DNA of 64,000 nucleotides from Phallus indusiatus (Eukaryota; Basidiomycota; Agaricomycetes; Phallales; Phallaceae), in assembly GCA_027605045.1 (NCBI GenBank), contig JAQFWX010000015.1, positions 1,038,455 to 1,102,454 of the forward strand. Reading direction: 5' to 3'. Below, one piece after another: positions 30,232 to 43,263 of this stretch. The notes beneath the pieces were generated by a model. It did not search any database. It was not told the DNA's origin and saw only the letters and a program-made list of their open reading frames with translations. The translations under genes were made by a program, and so were the position numbers. Position 1 is the stretch's first letter; every line of letters begins with the position of its first letter.

Positions 30232-31923
30232 ATGACCTCACGTTTTCTGCTCACCCCCAACACCGATCCTGAAATAAGCTACACTGAAAATTGGATCAAT
30301 GCGAGCGATTCACAATTTGTCTCTATTGGTAACCTTGGTCCACCTTTTCAACCCACTTTGCACGGTTTAACAGCGACGAGTGGCAGCTTCTCATATTTCT
30401 TTCACGGTATTTCATTTGAGGGTAAATTGCTTTCTTTTTCCATTCATATCCTCGCACATAGGCAACACAATAAACGTTATCGGAACGATTTTCGTGAACG
30501 ACCCTTCCGTGCCAGGTTCTTCCTGGAGATGCTTCATAGACGGTGTCAGTCTCGGACCCGCGGTCTTTCCCAACACAACCGAAAACAATTGGTCCCTCTG
30601 CCAACAAAATTTACCAGATGGTCCCCATGAACTTCAAGTTGTCGCCAATTCAACTTCAGACCCCGTCTATTTTGACTACTTGCTTTATTCTCCATCTGTC
30701 GGAACCCCGCTAGAAAAGACCACCACCTATCTTGCCAACAATGATTCTTCCGTCTCCTTTGATTCAACTTGGTCTGCTAGTCAGAACGCGGAATTGACTT
30801 CCGCGCCGGAAGGAGAAGTTGTAATATCATTCGTCGGTATGTTCTTCACGGTTGTATTATAAACGCTACCTATTCACCAATCCTAGGAGATTCACTTGAC
30901 TACTATGGCTTTATACCTGCTAACTTCCCTCATACTTCGTCTTCCGCTCAATATTCCATTGACGGCCAGTCTTCGACTACATTCACACTCCCCGGTTTAA
31001 ACTCGTCAAGTTCCAATCCACAACAAAGCTTATTCAATCAAAAATTCTTCTCAACCGGTCCATTAACACAGGGCCCACATACACTTTCCGTCCGAAATAG
31101 AGGAAGTTCAAACGTGACACCTCTGACATTTAGTTTCGCTCTCATATCCAACGGCTCAACTCCCTCGCGCAATCCAAGCCCAATACCCATTCCGACAATA
31201 CCAAGCCAGCACCACTCGAATCATCCGGTGGGCATCATTGCCGGTGTGGCGGCCGGAGTAGCAGTTGCAGGGGTAATTGTGATCGCAGTCGTGGTCTATG
31301 TAGTACGACGGAGATTCCCCTCCCGGATTCATTTGGCAGAAAATACAGAACTGCGCAGGGCTAATACGATTGATCCTTTGTCTCTCACACCGCTCCGAGC
31401 CTCAACCGTCATCGCGGCCCCTGCGACCAGCACTACTCCAGCGTCGAATAGGATGTCGACATTTGAAGCACAGCCAGGTCCAGCTCGTTCGAATACTTTG
31501 TTGTCAAAGGAAAGATTGTCTACCGAAGCATCAATTTTGGGCGGATCGAATACTAGCGCGACGCTACGTCCAAGGGTATCGATGTCCGTGTCTGTTGGGC
31601 CGTCGCAGCAGGGATCATCATCAAGTCAATCACACACTCTCGTGGACGGCCTATCAACGTCGTCATCACAAAAGAAGGATGCCGTTACCGTCGCAATTGC
31701 AAATAACACAATGCCGCCGTCAAGAAGACCTGTGCACACGACGTTGTCTCGCCCAGTTTCTCAGCACACTTCTGCAAACGAAATTACCCCTATGCTAGAA
31801 GATAATGAGGAAATTGATGAAGATGATGAGGATTACGACGTCCCTCCTCCGACTTATACGTCTCGCGCTGATAATAGCCATAGGTCAGAGAAACAACATT
31901 TTTTGGTGCATCATAATCGGTGA
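30232..31923 (+). CDS. M0: single-pass membrane protein with beta-rich ectodomain, divergent founder of the array
   Basis: Three exons, 30232-30406, 30462-30836 and 30887-31923 (528 aa). The exon phases are the same as in M1-M7 on the other strand, so it is a family member. The ectodomain contains ISYTENWINASDSQF, the W-C-x-x-D-G block SWRCFIDGVSL with a second Cys in NNWSLCQQ (probable disulfide) and LPDGPHELQV. It resembles the galactose-binding-like fold common in agaric membrane proteins. The membrane helix is VGIIAGVAAGVAVAGVIVIAV..YVV, followed by RRRF. The tail is Ser/Thr-rich, with acidic EENEEIDEDDEDYD-type sequence and PPPTYTS (a PPxY motif) near residue 500. There is no N-terminal signal peptide. 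It lacks the RPLPxxP and DSGIR motifs of the array members. Ligand and function are unknown. Confidence 0.8.
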
Positions 31924-32303
31924 CAACAGCCCGTGGCTTTTCACCTACTACTCAGTTCTTCAAGTATTGATCGGGGAATCAAAGTTTGTGTTCTATTCCT
32001 CCTGCATTCTTTTAATTATTTGGACTCTTTTAATATTCGTCATTTGCATAGTATGTACATATAATGCCATGAGTTTCCGTTGTTTCTTTATTCACTTATA
32101 TAATGACCTGTGTTTTTATACGTGCCAATGAGATACCTCTTGTGTAACCCGTCATAGTTTAGAAGGTCAAGCAACCTTAGAAGAATAGCAATGCAAGTCG
32201 AACTCCAATAGACAGCCTATAAAACTCTATACATCCCGTAATATCTATATATAATTCTAAAACAATTGTCAACAGAAAATGTACACTCCAACCATTTTTT
32301 CCT
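31924..32303. other. Convergent intergenic region (M0 / AMP deaminase)
   Basis: A 380-bp AT-rich spacer between two stop codons facing each other. It must hold both 3' ends; nothing else was seen. Confidence 0.4.
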
Positions 32304-35300
32304 TTATATCGTCTTCGCCGTTGTAACGCTCGCATGACCATTTTGACTCTGATTCACTGAACAGTGCAACGAACTATCTTGTCGTATCATGGCTAACTCC
32401 TCCATTAAAGTCTCATATCGAAACTTTAATCGGCTATCAGGAACATTCGTCTAAGAAAAATGAATAAATATGAACATAATGAGCGAAGGCGAGTTGTTTA
32501 CCTTATTAATATCATTCCCCGCTGCTCCAGGCAAATACCACTTCTGGCCGAGCCAATGCCGTTTAACTTCCATCTCAAAACCACTCTGAATTACAGAGTT
32601 ACGCGCAAGTTCAGCTAGCGAGCTTTGAGATAGTTTATAAATCTAAAGAAATGCCTCAATCGCGCCTAATCATGCAAGACGACGTTCTTACATGAGCTGC
32701 TACACTATACTCTTCAAGAAGCGGTTCCTAGAGAAACCCAATCTTTGAGAAAAATGCGCTTGAAAAAAGGGTACAAGACGCACCTTGGTGAAGTGGAATT
32801 GCAGCGGGTCGTCGGTGCTAAGACTGACATTCAAGCCGGCCTTAAAGAAGTCTATTACGGGATTTCTCTCGTATGTCAAGAAAAGGGCGTTATTGCTGAG
32901 AGGACTCATAGCAAGACCGATCTGCTTGAGATAGAACAGGTACTGAAGTGCAGGAACCTTTCGTAATAAAATTCCGTGGGAGATGGAATGTGAAGTTAAG
33001 AAAGCTGACGTTAACTACAAAAAGAAAGAAACAGATTGTAAGCTTCTGCCTTTTCGAATGGGCACTAAGCTTATGGGTAAACTTACATGGTCTGTGTCGC
33101 CTGCTTCGCCCGAGTGGGGTCGAAACACGAAGGTATCTGAAACGATTCAGAAAAGTGAACCGAATGAGTCAACTATGAGACTTACTGAAGCCACGAGCTC
33201 GTCTCCAATTATTCAAACTTGCCATATTCGCGTACATGTAATATATCCTACAGACGGGTTGAATCTCCACTCATCCTCTCAACCGCATTAAGCAAACCTA
33301 CCAATACGAATACGGTGGCGACTGAGGTAAATCCCAAAGGCGAGGGTAAGGGAATTTCCGGTGTATACGCCGCTCAATTTTTGATTCGTCGTCGACTGTG
33401 TCAAACCCGATAACACGTTGTAAGAAGACGTGAAGCTCTGGATGTGCTTGAGGGTTTTTTGTAACTTCAAATAGTGGCTGAAAAACGTCTTCAAAAAAGT
33501 TAAAATGAGCGACGGATATGTGGTGGACTACGACGAAAACATACTGCGAACAATGTCTTCGAAACTATTGACAGATCCGCTGGCTTTATAGACCTCGTAT
33601 AGTCGCGGCACCTGAATTAGCCATCGTACGTTGTGAGAGAATAATTTGTTGGCAACAACCCATTTGGCGAGTTTATCCCATTCATCGAGAGAGCGACCAT
33701 AAATGCTAATCCTCCATTCACAATTCTGCATTGACATTCAAAAGGAGAAACATGAGTCATTTTCTCAGACGTACTTGATATTTACTTTGTTCCAGATCTT
33801 CCATTAGCTCTAGCAACCGGAATCAATAAATAAATAAATCGTTGAGATAAGCGTCAGTATTACCAACCTTTCGTCAATTCAGCCAAATAGCGACCTTCGA
33901 TGAAGTTGTCAGTTTTGAGAAATATTTCACGCAATCGAGATTCTCCAATCGGATTGTACTTGAGATTGAACTTGTCGAACCGATGGAAAGAATCTTGATG
34001 GGCATGCATGTCAAGGGTATCGATAGATAGATCATAAGCAGTAAGATTCAGCGACTGGAAGACCTGAGCCAAAGTGAGCTCGGCCCCGTCTCTGAATATG
34101 ACGACGTCCTATATTAGGGTATCAATAGGGCTGAGGTAAAATTATCAGAAAATGAATTACATTAGGGCACTTCTTCATTTTAGATTTAATGAATCGCAAA
34201 AGATGCTTTTGGTTCATACTGCTTGAGTGATGGACGTGCGTGTCTACTTTGCGGACATTGTAGAAGTCGCTGCAAAAATAAAATCAAATATATACCTGAC
34301 TTTGAGCAGTGTTGACAAACCGATGAGGTACTCCCTAACAAAAATCAGTTATTTTTGGTAAAGATATATCAAAGCTAAGGGCGTACTTTCATGTCCGTCA
34401 TTTCTTGAAATTCATTCAGAAGTGTATACATGGTAAATTTGCTGACCAAGTATTTGAGACGTCTAAATGCAAAACTTTTGGTGGGTCCATCGGCAATAAC
34501 GCTCAGAACGTAATCGAGATCCATAAAGTATTCTTTTATGGTTGGTATGTCGAATAAGGGTGTCTCAATACCAGTGGAAGGAGCTATTATTGCTTTAGAT
34601 CAGCCACGAAGGACATGCTCCCGAACTGACGTACTAGTGGGAGAATCGTAAACTTGGTATACACCCTTCTCGTCTATTTTAAATGACCAGGAACCTTCAC
34701 CAGGAATATCGCATTTTGAAAAATCGAATTCTTCTTCTTCTTCGAAAAAGTTTGTCGAGGGTTTTTTATAATGCCAATGTGGGGGTGGCGGACTTGGATA
34801 GATCTTCCAGGGGGTGTAAGTGTCTTGTGATGGAGAAACAAGTTCGCAAGAGGACACGTGAAGCTTGATTCCCGAAACGTCTCCAGCATCGCCTTTAAAT
34901 CCCGCAAATACACCGTCGTGGTGCCGAGGATCATCGCCCAGTCGCTGCTGAGACAACTTGATGTATTTATCTCTCAGATCAAGGCATTTCTGAAGGGCTT
35001 CAAACATGGACTTGAATTCAGGGGATGAACCAGTTTCTGTCTGTGTTAGCCCATAGGTTCTGGATGAAGATATTGCTCAAGTTTCCTTACGAGAGAGGAC
35101 AGGTATGACGCTTTCTGTCGCAGCTGTCGGCTCATTAATCTCGGAACCATGCTCTTGGTTGAAACCCACAAAAATCGAAGATGAAGAATCTTGATCGTCG
35201 AGCGTCATTGCAGGCGGAAGGGTCAGTGACGAAGGAAATTGAGTTCCTTGGGGTACAGAACTAAAGGCGGGCGTGGCTGGTATGGATATAGTGCCATCTC

Positions 35301-35510
35301 CCGCGGAAGGTCTTCTGTGAGCCCAATACTTTTCTTGAATCTAAAGGAACATTTTAGTCTAAGAAGTAAAAGACACGAAGGCTTTACGCTTACGCTTTGC
35401 AGTGTTTTTTCCTCGTTATAGGGGAAAAATCCATCAGATGTTATGTCAAGCGAAGGAACACCATCGTCAGGACTATGATTTCTTGAAGACTGCTTTCTTT
35501 CTGGGGACAT
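32304..35510 (-). CDS. AMD1: AMP deaminase
   Basis: Hydrolyses AMP to IMP and ammonia in purine interconversion. At least a dozen small exons on the minus strand join in phase. Conserved blocks in order: [58 protein letters not shown] and [11 protein letters not shown]. The zinc-site loop is [20 protein letters not shown] (HxH). Then come [109 protein letters not shown] and [17 protein letters not shown] (catalytic Asp pair). No disabling change was seen. HSGE replaces the animal HCGE. The start is taken at MSPERKQSS (35510); an in-frame upstream Met at 35705 would add a low-quality N-terminus. The M1 gene lies just upstream. Confidence 0.93.
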
Positions 35511-35969
35511 TGAATACGTCAAAAGCAGCTTTGAATGGACTCGGAGAAAGTTCTCAAACTGATGAGATGGCAAACTTGTCCTGTCAATTGATATATACTG
35601 CCGGAGCTCGAAATTCAAAACGTTGAAGCGCCGGACAAATGTCAAATTCGGAAGTGGAAGCGCCCAAAAACGCCATTGGCAATTCAAACTGAGTGCAAAA
35701 ACCAAGGCGGTGCGTCACGAAGTTAATATTCTTCAAAGCTTGATATACATATTTTGTACGTTTTCTCCAAGCTCAACCTCACACTCCGGCGACGGAATGG
35801 AGGACAACATACGAATGTTACTAAATATACTCGGAATGGTAGCTTGGAAGTATGGAATCAGAGATGGTTGCAGCCTCTCCGGGCTCCCACTGTAGACCAG
35901 CACCGCTATTTTCACCTTGAACAGGGGACTGGGAGATATCGATGGGCTGCGGCTGGGCGAAATAGGGCT

Positions 35970-37162
35970 CTATAATGCGGCGTGCGTTGTAGCGATTCTT
36001 TTTCTCAATCTGGAGCAGAAAATGATCGTTAAACATAATACGATTCCCCCAATAGTCCCAACGACACTTCCAACGATGCTTCCAACATGTGGAGACTCTT
36101 TACCAGTATCATCCGTTGACGGTGCTCCTGTTGGATGGAATGATGGGTTCCTACCTGTTCCACCACTAGGGCTCTCACCAGAACTCGTGGGCGAGGACTC
36201 TGAAGAAGAAAAAGAACCGTTTGTGACGATGAGATACTCGAACGTGAATGGAGTCTGTCCAGGGCTACCAGTATATTTCGCGGACAGCACATGAGCTCCC
36301 ATATCAAGCATGGGCGTTGTAAAGAAGAGTCGATTAAATGCTGTAGCCGAAAACTGTGGTGCTAAACCCGGTAATTGAAAAGATGTGTACGGTTGACCAT
36401 CGACCGAATACTCCCCCGAAGATGCATGATGCGACTCCGCGAAAGGAGTATACTCATACCAGGCAAGCTGAACCCCTGTAGCATTATTTTATTCAGGCTA
36501 AGAACCCAAAGGGCCTCGGACTTTCATACCAATAAATGTCACGTTTACAAGGCCCGCAGGATCAGTAGTTCCGTTTCGAATATCTATATTCCGCCATCCT
36601 GAAATAAAATCGACTGCGACATCTGTGTTCGAGATAAATACGAAGGAATTATCGAGAGGAATGTTTGGGGAAGGTTGATATTGAAGATGGTCCAGATAAA
36701 ATGGCCTTCCTTTCGAGGTCGCGTTTACGACGAGTTCGTGTGCACCATCTGAGATACTGTCTCGGCTGCATAGTGTTTTTAAGTTTTGTCGATTAACTGA
36801 AGATAGATCTGGTATACTGAGAGCAATGTCATCTACGGCGCATGTCCAAGAAGGATCCTGACTACCGTCCGACAAATTTGCGAGATTTATTGAGCCGATT
36901 ACTTGTACTGACGTGCCTATTCTCAAAAAGATAAAGTAAGCAAAAATTCTCACAGACCAAGTGTATTACGCTAACCATGAAATGGAAATGTAAAACTGCT
37001 TGTTGCGGTAGTACTGCGTAATGTCGGGGAAAACGGTGAACCATTGATTAAATTCACAAGATTATTGACCGTGGATGCCTGTACACTTGTCCATTCGCCG
37101 TTGTATGTTATACTGTCATTGTCATTTCTGACAACAACTCCTCGGGCAGTAGTTTTAAGCAT
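35970..37162 (-). CDS. M1: array membrane protein with tail truncated by a frameshift
   Basis: Exons 37162-36976, 36916-36530 and 36475-35970 give 359 aa. Blocks: NDSITYNGEWTSVQAS, PSWTCAVDDIAL...LKTLCSRD (paired cysteines), DGAHELVVNATS, NVTFIG, then exon 3 VQLAWYEYTPF, HASSGEYSVDGQPYTSF, MGAHVLSAKYTGSPGQTPF and the helix HVGSIVGSVVGTIGGIVLCLTIIFC. Just after RLRKR a 1-nt frame change relative to M3 sends translation to a stop at 35970. The old tail (RRIIEPYF ... EAATISDS) is still legible in another frame down to 35821. Ectodomain and helix remain whole, so a tail-less product is possible. It lies about 0.5 kb upstream of the AMP deaminase start. Confidence 0.75.
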
Positions 37163-38408
37163 TCTCTTGAATCGTGAACTTGAAGGCAAAATGCTCTGAG
37201 AACCGCCTGCTTATTAGGCTAAGCAAGGGAAGCCGCCCTTCGTTCGGGGAGCTTCAGTTTTATCTAGATATTAAGAGATTCCACAAGTTATATGATAATA
37301 TCCTTCGAGAACGAAATATGAATCTCTAACTCAGATTGTATCAATTTATTGTTAAGACTAAATTAAGTGGCACTGCCGCCTCTACTGCAAATTCGCCTTT
37401 ATGTAATGAATTATCTTGAGGGAAGTATTTATGGTATTGAAGTTCGATTGTTTCAGCCTTCCTGCAATTTTAACTCAGCTCGACACGATGTTATCATTAG
37501 AGACATGCAACGATCATTGTGTCAAGACGTTTGCAACGTTCAATGTTCAACTGCCCGCATCAACGCGCTCGGCTGCTCGACTGAAAATCTAAACTTGTCC
37601 ATGATATTAGGAGTCGCTGATATGAGCGTTGATACCTCGTTGCCGCCGGAAAGTGAGTTACTTGCCAATGATGATCGATGACCTGTAGTCATCGCATGCT
37701 ATTGATATTAGATTTATCACAATCATGGGTCGACATGATCTTTCAGATCAGAGAGTTGCCTTCAAATAAGATGATCTTCTCATCCAGAATTCTGAGCTCT
37801 GCAGAGGCCACATAATCTTGAAAAAATAATGTATGTGACTAACGCATGTGTCGCGTCGGCCTTTTTTTAAGGATATAAAGGTACGACTGGAACAGCAAGA
37901 CCGATGAGAGCGTGCACAATTATGATATATTCATTTGAATCCTTTCAAGGTGTTCCATAAATCAGAATAACTGGAGACCCAACAACTAAAATCCGATCAA
38001 ATCATTCAAACGCTATATATCCGTGAACGGAATACACTATACACATAGTTGTCATGAGAGCGCCTCAGGGAGTAACGCACTGAGGAAAAGTGAGAAATCA
38101 GTGCTTGTGCTATGGAAAATAGACTGAGAACTGGGGGTTGTTCGTTTCCAGATATGGTTGTGCTTATATACATTTTATAAATAGTGAAGTTTGTATGAAA
38201 CATTACGAAAAAAAAAAACGTGTCGCACGCGTCGGTGCACATCAATTGAGTTTCGTACTTGTAGGTCAGTAATGAAAGAATTCTATCTCGATTTGTAACC
38301 AATGTCCGCCAAAAGCATTGTGAAGCGTACCTCAATATCAAATAACAGTACACAAATAATACACAGAAATGGAGAAAATGGTACTTTATATATGTATGGC
38401 ACCGGCAG
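37163..38408. other. Spacer between M1 and M2
   Basis: No coding pattern. The part next to M1 is its upstream region, and the last 300 bp are the M2 3' region. Similar spacer sequence does not stand out elsewhere. Confidence 0.35.
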
Positions 38409-39974
38409 CTATGACGGGGAGTATAATGGAAGTGCTTCAACAGAAATTCCAGTGAGACTGGACTGTGAGAAACGAATACCGCTATCTTCATGGTGAACAG
38501 TATCTATGGTATTAGCCGTTGTGCCAATTGACATAGAACCTTTTTGTGAACGCGGTCGAACAAATCGAGTGGCAGCTTGGGGAAGAGTTGGAAGGGGCCG
38601 CGTTGAGCCATTGAGTGTTTCAGGGCTGGGTGCGTGAGATGAGGTCGAATTGTTTGATGAATTGAAGGCCGAAACAAAGGGTGAAAACATGCTTGTTTGT
38701 GAGTCATAAGGAGGAGACGACGGTTCTTGACTAAGTCCAGCAGTCTTATTTGATACCAACAACGGCGTTGCTTGAGAGACGAAATGGGGTTGTGCGGGAA
38801 ATGTTTCTATGATGCCACTTACAGCACGACTATTTCTGCCGCTTTTCCGGCAGTGTTTGATCCAGAAGAGCGTGACGATCGTGCATATTGCTATACCCAC
38901 AACACCTCCCACAACGCCCCCAACGATGCTTCCTACATTTTTAGTGTCTTTTGCGGATGGTGATGGAAAGGATGTCGGATTGCCGTCTTTTTCTCCGATG
39001 GAATTTGTAGAAGTAGTGTTTGTGGAGGAGAAAGAGCCGTTCGTGACGATAAGATACTCGAATGTAAACGGACTCTGTCCTGAGCTTCCAGTATATTTGG
39101 CGGAAAGGACATGGCTTCCCATATCGAGCGTTGGTGTTGTAAACAAAAGTTGATTGAATGCTGGAGCCGAAAACTGCTGAGCCAGGCCCGGTATTTGAAA
39201 AGATGTAAAGGGTCCTCCATCGATGGAATATTCTCCCGAAGAGGTATTGGTATGTGGTTTCGAAAAGGGAATATATCCATACCAAGCGAGCTGAACCCCT
39301 GCATCGTTGAATTGGGATTAGGAACTCAAAGAAGGAACATTTAATTTCATACCAATAAATGTCACGTTCACAAGGCCCTCAGGATCAGTTGTTCCGTTTC
39401 GGATGCCTAAAGGTTCCCATCCGGAAATAAAATCCACATCAGGATCTGCGTTTCCTATACCTACGAGAGAATTATACAACGGGACACCTTGGGAAGGGTT
39501 GTATTGAATATTGTCAAAATAGAACGGCGTTCCTTTTGAGGTTACGTTCACGACGAGTTCATGCGCGCCATCTGAGATACTTCCAGGTGCACATAATGAC
39601 TGGACGTTTTGATGGTTGATAGAGGATAAAGACGGTGTTTTAACCTCCATACCATCGATGGCACATATCCACGAAGGATCCTGATTACTTTTCGACACAT
39701 TTGCGACATTGATTGTGCCAAACACACCTATTGACGAGCCTAGTTTTAGGTAAAGTCTTATTCACGTAGGCTAATTAATACTGAAGCGCTGACCTTTATA
39801 CTGGAATATAAAACTGCTCGTGGTAGTAGTCCTGTGTAATGTTGGAGAGAACGGTTGACCATTGATAGAATTTACAAGACTATCGACCGTGGATGCTTGC
39901 ACGGTGTTCCAATCGCCAACGTAGGTTATCCTGCTATCATTGTTCGTGACAAGAATTCCGCGGCTCTGAGACAT
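38409..39974 (-). CDS. M2: array membrane protein (full length)
   Basis: Exons 39974-39794, 39739-39353 and 39298-38409, 485 aa. The start MSQSRGILVTNNDSRITYVGDW has no signal peptide. Ectodomain cysteines are in PSWICAIDGMEV and VQSLCAPG. Sequons are NVTSKG, NGTTDP, NVTFIG, NTSSGEY and TNGSF. The helix is NVGSIVGGVVGGVVGIAICTIVTLFWI followed by KHCRKSGR. Tail: AAPLL-like block QATPLLVSNKT, SH3-type RPLPTLP, RPRSQKG, HHEDSGIRFS and terminal ALPLYSPS, where LPLY replaces the PPxY of its relatives. All three junctions are GT-AG with the same phases as the rest of the array. It is closest in the tail to M4 and M6. Confidence 0.82.
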
Positions 39975-40719
39975 TTGGGCGACAGAGACTTATGCAAAGT
40001 GTGTGTGCGTAGCGGGAAATTTAAAAGGGTGAGATGAAAGTGCGTGATTAGGATATCTAATGGCCTGATTTATGGACGGCATGGAAGGTTATTATACTAG
40101 TACGTTATTAAACATCGGCATGACGCTGATCAAAATCTGCATCAATTGGCTGACTGCGCTCCAAAATGAAGCAGCGAGCGCAAATTAATTTACAGAGTTA
40201 CTGGGATTCAATAATGTGATCCCGCTGATCATCTATTAAACATATTCTGCAAATGTTGTTGCTTGATCATAGTCGTCAAAGCAATTACCTTTATGATTAT
40301 GGATGATTTGGCAACAAAAACTAATTCAAGCGCAATCGTCTTATGATTATGTAGCTCAGTTGCGGTGGTGCGTTCAGGTACCGCCTGTAACTAACATGCG
40401 CCCGAGACTTCATCAGCATCGATTGTTGATGGTCCTGGTCCTCCGTTGCAACGATTCATCTATAATTATCGCCTCTACTGACGGTATGCGTCAGTCTCGG
40501 CCTTATAATAGAAATATAGGGAGATGTAAGATAAATAGACACGAGATGAGACGCAAGTTGGGCACATGATGATGCCACGGGATTGGCTACTTGAAGGATC
40601 ATCAACGAATTGACATTGGCTGATTGCTTTCCAATCAATAAAAGAATGCTGGAAAAGTTATGATGATCGTTATCATACAAGGAATCGTTGTTTTCGACTA
40701 GCCACAGAGAACATGTTCT
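39975..40719. other. Upstream region of M2, shared with the upstream regions of M4 and M6
   Basis: The sequence around 40061-40560 (GGCATGACGCT, CAATTGGCTGACTGCGCT, GGTATGCGTCAGTCTCGGCC) aligns with 46800-47170 and 55110-55340. The duplications therefore included promoters and upstream DNA. No gene is seen in it. Confidence 0.55.
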
Positions 40720-41760
40720 CAGATTGACGTATCAGTGAGAGAATTATGAACTTCCTTTGAATAGCCAAGAACTTATCCTAGGAATATCGCATTTTGAAAA
40801 ATCGACTTGTTCTTCGAAAAACTATGTCCAGGGGTTTCTCATAATGCTAACGTGGCGATGTCGGACTCGGATAAGTCTTCCAGAGGCAGTACGCGTCTTG
40901 CTGTGGAGACACAATTTCGCAAAAGGACGCGTAAAATTTTGTTTCCGAAACATCTCCAGCATCGCCACTGCTAAATCCCGCAAGTACGCCGTCGTGGTGC
41001 CGGGGATCGTGGCCTAGTCGCCAGCTATTTCGAGTATTTTTGCTTATCAGACCAAGGTATCTCTGAAGGGCCTCAAACGCGGACTTGAAGCTTGAAGACC
41101 CAGTTTCTGTCTTTGTTAGCCCATATTTTTCGATGAAGACATTGCTCAAGTACTTTTACGAGAGAGGACAGGCATGATGCTTTCTGACGCGCAGCTGTCA
41201 GCTCATTAGTCTCGAGGATGAATGAGCTTGACCGTCGGATGTCATTCAATGCAGGCGGAAGGGTCAGTGACGAAAGAAAGTGAGGGTGTGGCTGGTATGG
41301 ACATTGCTGTCTTCTGCGGAAGGTCTTCGGTGAGTCCGAGACTTGTCCTGAATCTAAAAGGACATTTTTCAAAAAACTAAAAGAGACGAAGACTCTACAG
41401 TCACGCTTTCCAGTGTTATAGGAGAAAAACTCATCGAATGTTCATCGAGTGTTATGTCAAGCGGAAACATCATCATTAGGACTATGGTTTCTTGAGAAAT
41501 ACTTCCTTTCAACTGGGGACATTGAAAACGTCAAAAGCAGTTGGGATGGATTCAGCAAAAGTCTTCTCTTCAGAGTGATGAAATGGTAAACCAACTCGTA
41601 TATACTGTCGCCGGAGCTCGAAATTCAAAACGTTAAAGCGCCGGGCAAATGACAAAGTCGGCAGTGGAAAGCGCCCAGAAACTCCGTCGTTGGCAACCCA
41701 AGCTGAGTGCAGAAACCATGTGCGGTGCGTGAAGTTAATCTTCTTCATATTTTCTTATTC
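40720..41760 (-). pseudogene. Duplicated 5' fragment of AMP deaminase
   Basis: Degenerate copy of the first exons and upstream region of the AMP deaminase gene (34.6-35.7 kb). Recognisable stretches are GHDPRHHDG, AGFSSGDAGDVSETK and FEALQRYLGL against [10 protein letters not shown], and FARRFNVLNFELR against FVRRFNVLNFELR. Everything after the N-terminal third is absent. Frameshifts and stops break the copy and the zinc and catalytic blocks are missing, so no enzyme can be made. It stands in the same position relative to M3 as the real gene does to M1, which identifies it as the edge of a duplicated block. Confidence 0.85.
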
Positions 41761-41818
41761 AGCTGTTAGATGACAAGTACGTTTTATCTAAGCTCATATG
41801 GAAGACAGCATGTGACCG

Positions 41819-43263
41819 TTAATAAATATATTCCGTATGATAGCTTGGGGGTACGGAATCAGAAATGGTTGCAGCCTCTCCGGGTTCCTGGCATAGACCA
41901 ATATTGCTACGTTCAATCTGGGAAGGTGCTAAAGGCATGGACATTCTCCAGGAACGAAGCGGAATGAGCTGAGTGGAATGGACCCTGGGCACAATACTTT
42001 GACTGGTTGTTGTCAGTGAGGCGTCCTGGGATTTGGAGATGTCGATGAGCTGCGATAGGACGAAATACGGCTCTATGATGCGACGTGCGTTGCTACGATC
42101 TCTGCCTCTTCTTTTGCGCGATTTAAGACAGAAAATGACGAGTATCAAGCATAACACGATTCCCCCGATACCCCCAACGACACTTCCAACGATGCTTCCA
42201 ACATGTGGAGACTCTTTACCAGTACCATTCGTTGACGGTGTCCCTGTTGGATGGAATAATGGGTTCCCGCTTGTTTTACCACTAGAACTCTCACCAGACG
42301 TCGTGGACGAGGACTCCAGGGAAGAAAAAGAACCGTTTGTGACGATGAGATACTCGAACGTGAATGGAGTCTGCCCTGGGCCTCCAGTATATTTGGCGGA
42401 AAGGACGTGGCTTCCCATCTCGAGCATTGGTGTTGTAAACAAAAGTTGATTAAATGCTGTAGAAGTAAACGAATTCTGTAAACCCGGTATTTGAAAAGAT
42501 GTGTAGGGTTGATCATCGATGGAAAATTCCCCCAAAGATGCATTGGTATGTGGTTTCGAAAAGGGAATATACCCATACCAAGCAAGTTGAACCCCTGCAT
42601 TATTTGAATTGGGATTAGGAACTCAAAGAAGGAACGTTTAATATCATACCAGTAAATGTTACGTTAACAAGGCCCTCGGGATCAGTTGTTCCGTTTTGGA
42701 TGCCTAAAGGTTCCCATCCGGAAATAAAATCGACCCTAGAATCGTTGTTCTCAATCACTATAAGAGAGTTATCCAAGGAGACATCTGGGGAAGGACTATA
42801 TCGAAGAATGTCTAAATAGAACGGTGTTCCTTGTGAGGTTACGTTCACGACAAGTTCATGCGCGCCATCTGATATTTCTTCCTGCTGACACAATGTCTGC
42901 ATGTTTTCGTCGTTGATAGAGGATACAGAGAATGTGTCAATGGGAATGCCATCGATGGCGCAAACCCAGGAAGGATCATGTTTACTCTGCGCGGTATCGA
43001 TTGTGCCAATCACAGATATTGACGAGCCTAGTTTTTAGGTAAAGTCTTACGAACGTAGGCCAATTAATGCTGAAGCGCTGACCTTTATACGGGAATATAA
43101 AATTGCTCGTGGTAGTAGTACTGTGTAACGTTGGAGAGAACGCTTGACCATTAATAGAATTTACGAGACTATCGACTGTGGATGCTTGCACGATGCTCCA
43201 ATCGCCGACGTAGGTTATACTGTCATTATCGTTCCTGACAAGAATTGAGACACTCTGGGACAT
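41819..43263 (-). CDS. M3: array membrane protein (duplicate of M1 with intact tail)
   Basis: Exons 43263-43083, 43027-42650 and 42594-41819, 444 aa. Start MSQSVSILVRNDNDSITYVGDW. Cysteines in PSWVCAIDGIPI and MQTLCQQE. Exon 2 is 9 nt shorter than in M2/M4. Helix HVGSIVGSVVGGIGGIVLCLILVIFCL then KSRKRRGRDR. The tail differs from M2/M4/M5: RRIIEPYFVLSQLIDIS, an LRSWRMSMP block, GLCQEPGEAATISDSV and terminal PPSYHTEYIY, giving PPSY. There is no RPLPxxP motif. It is the best guide to what the M1 tail looked like before its frameshift. Confidence 0.82.
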
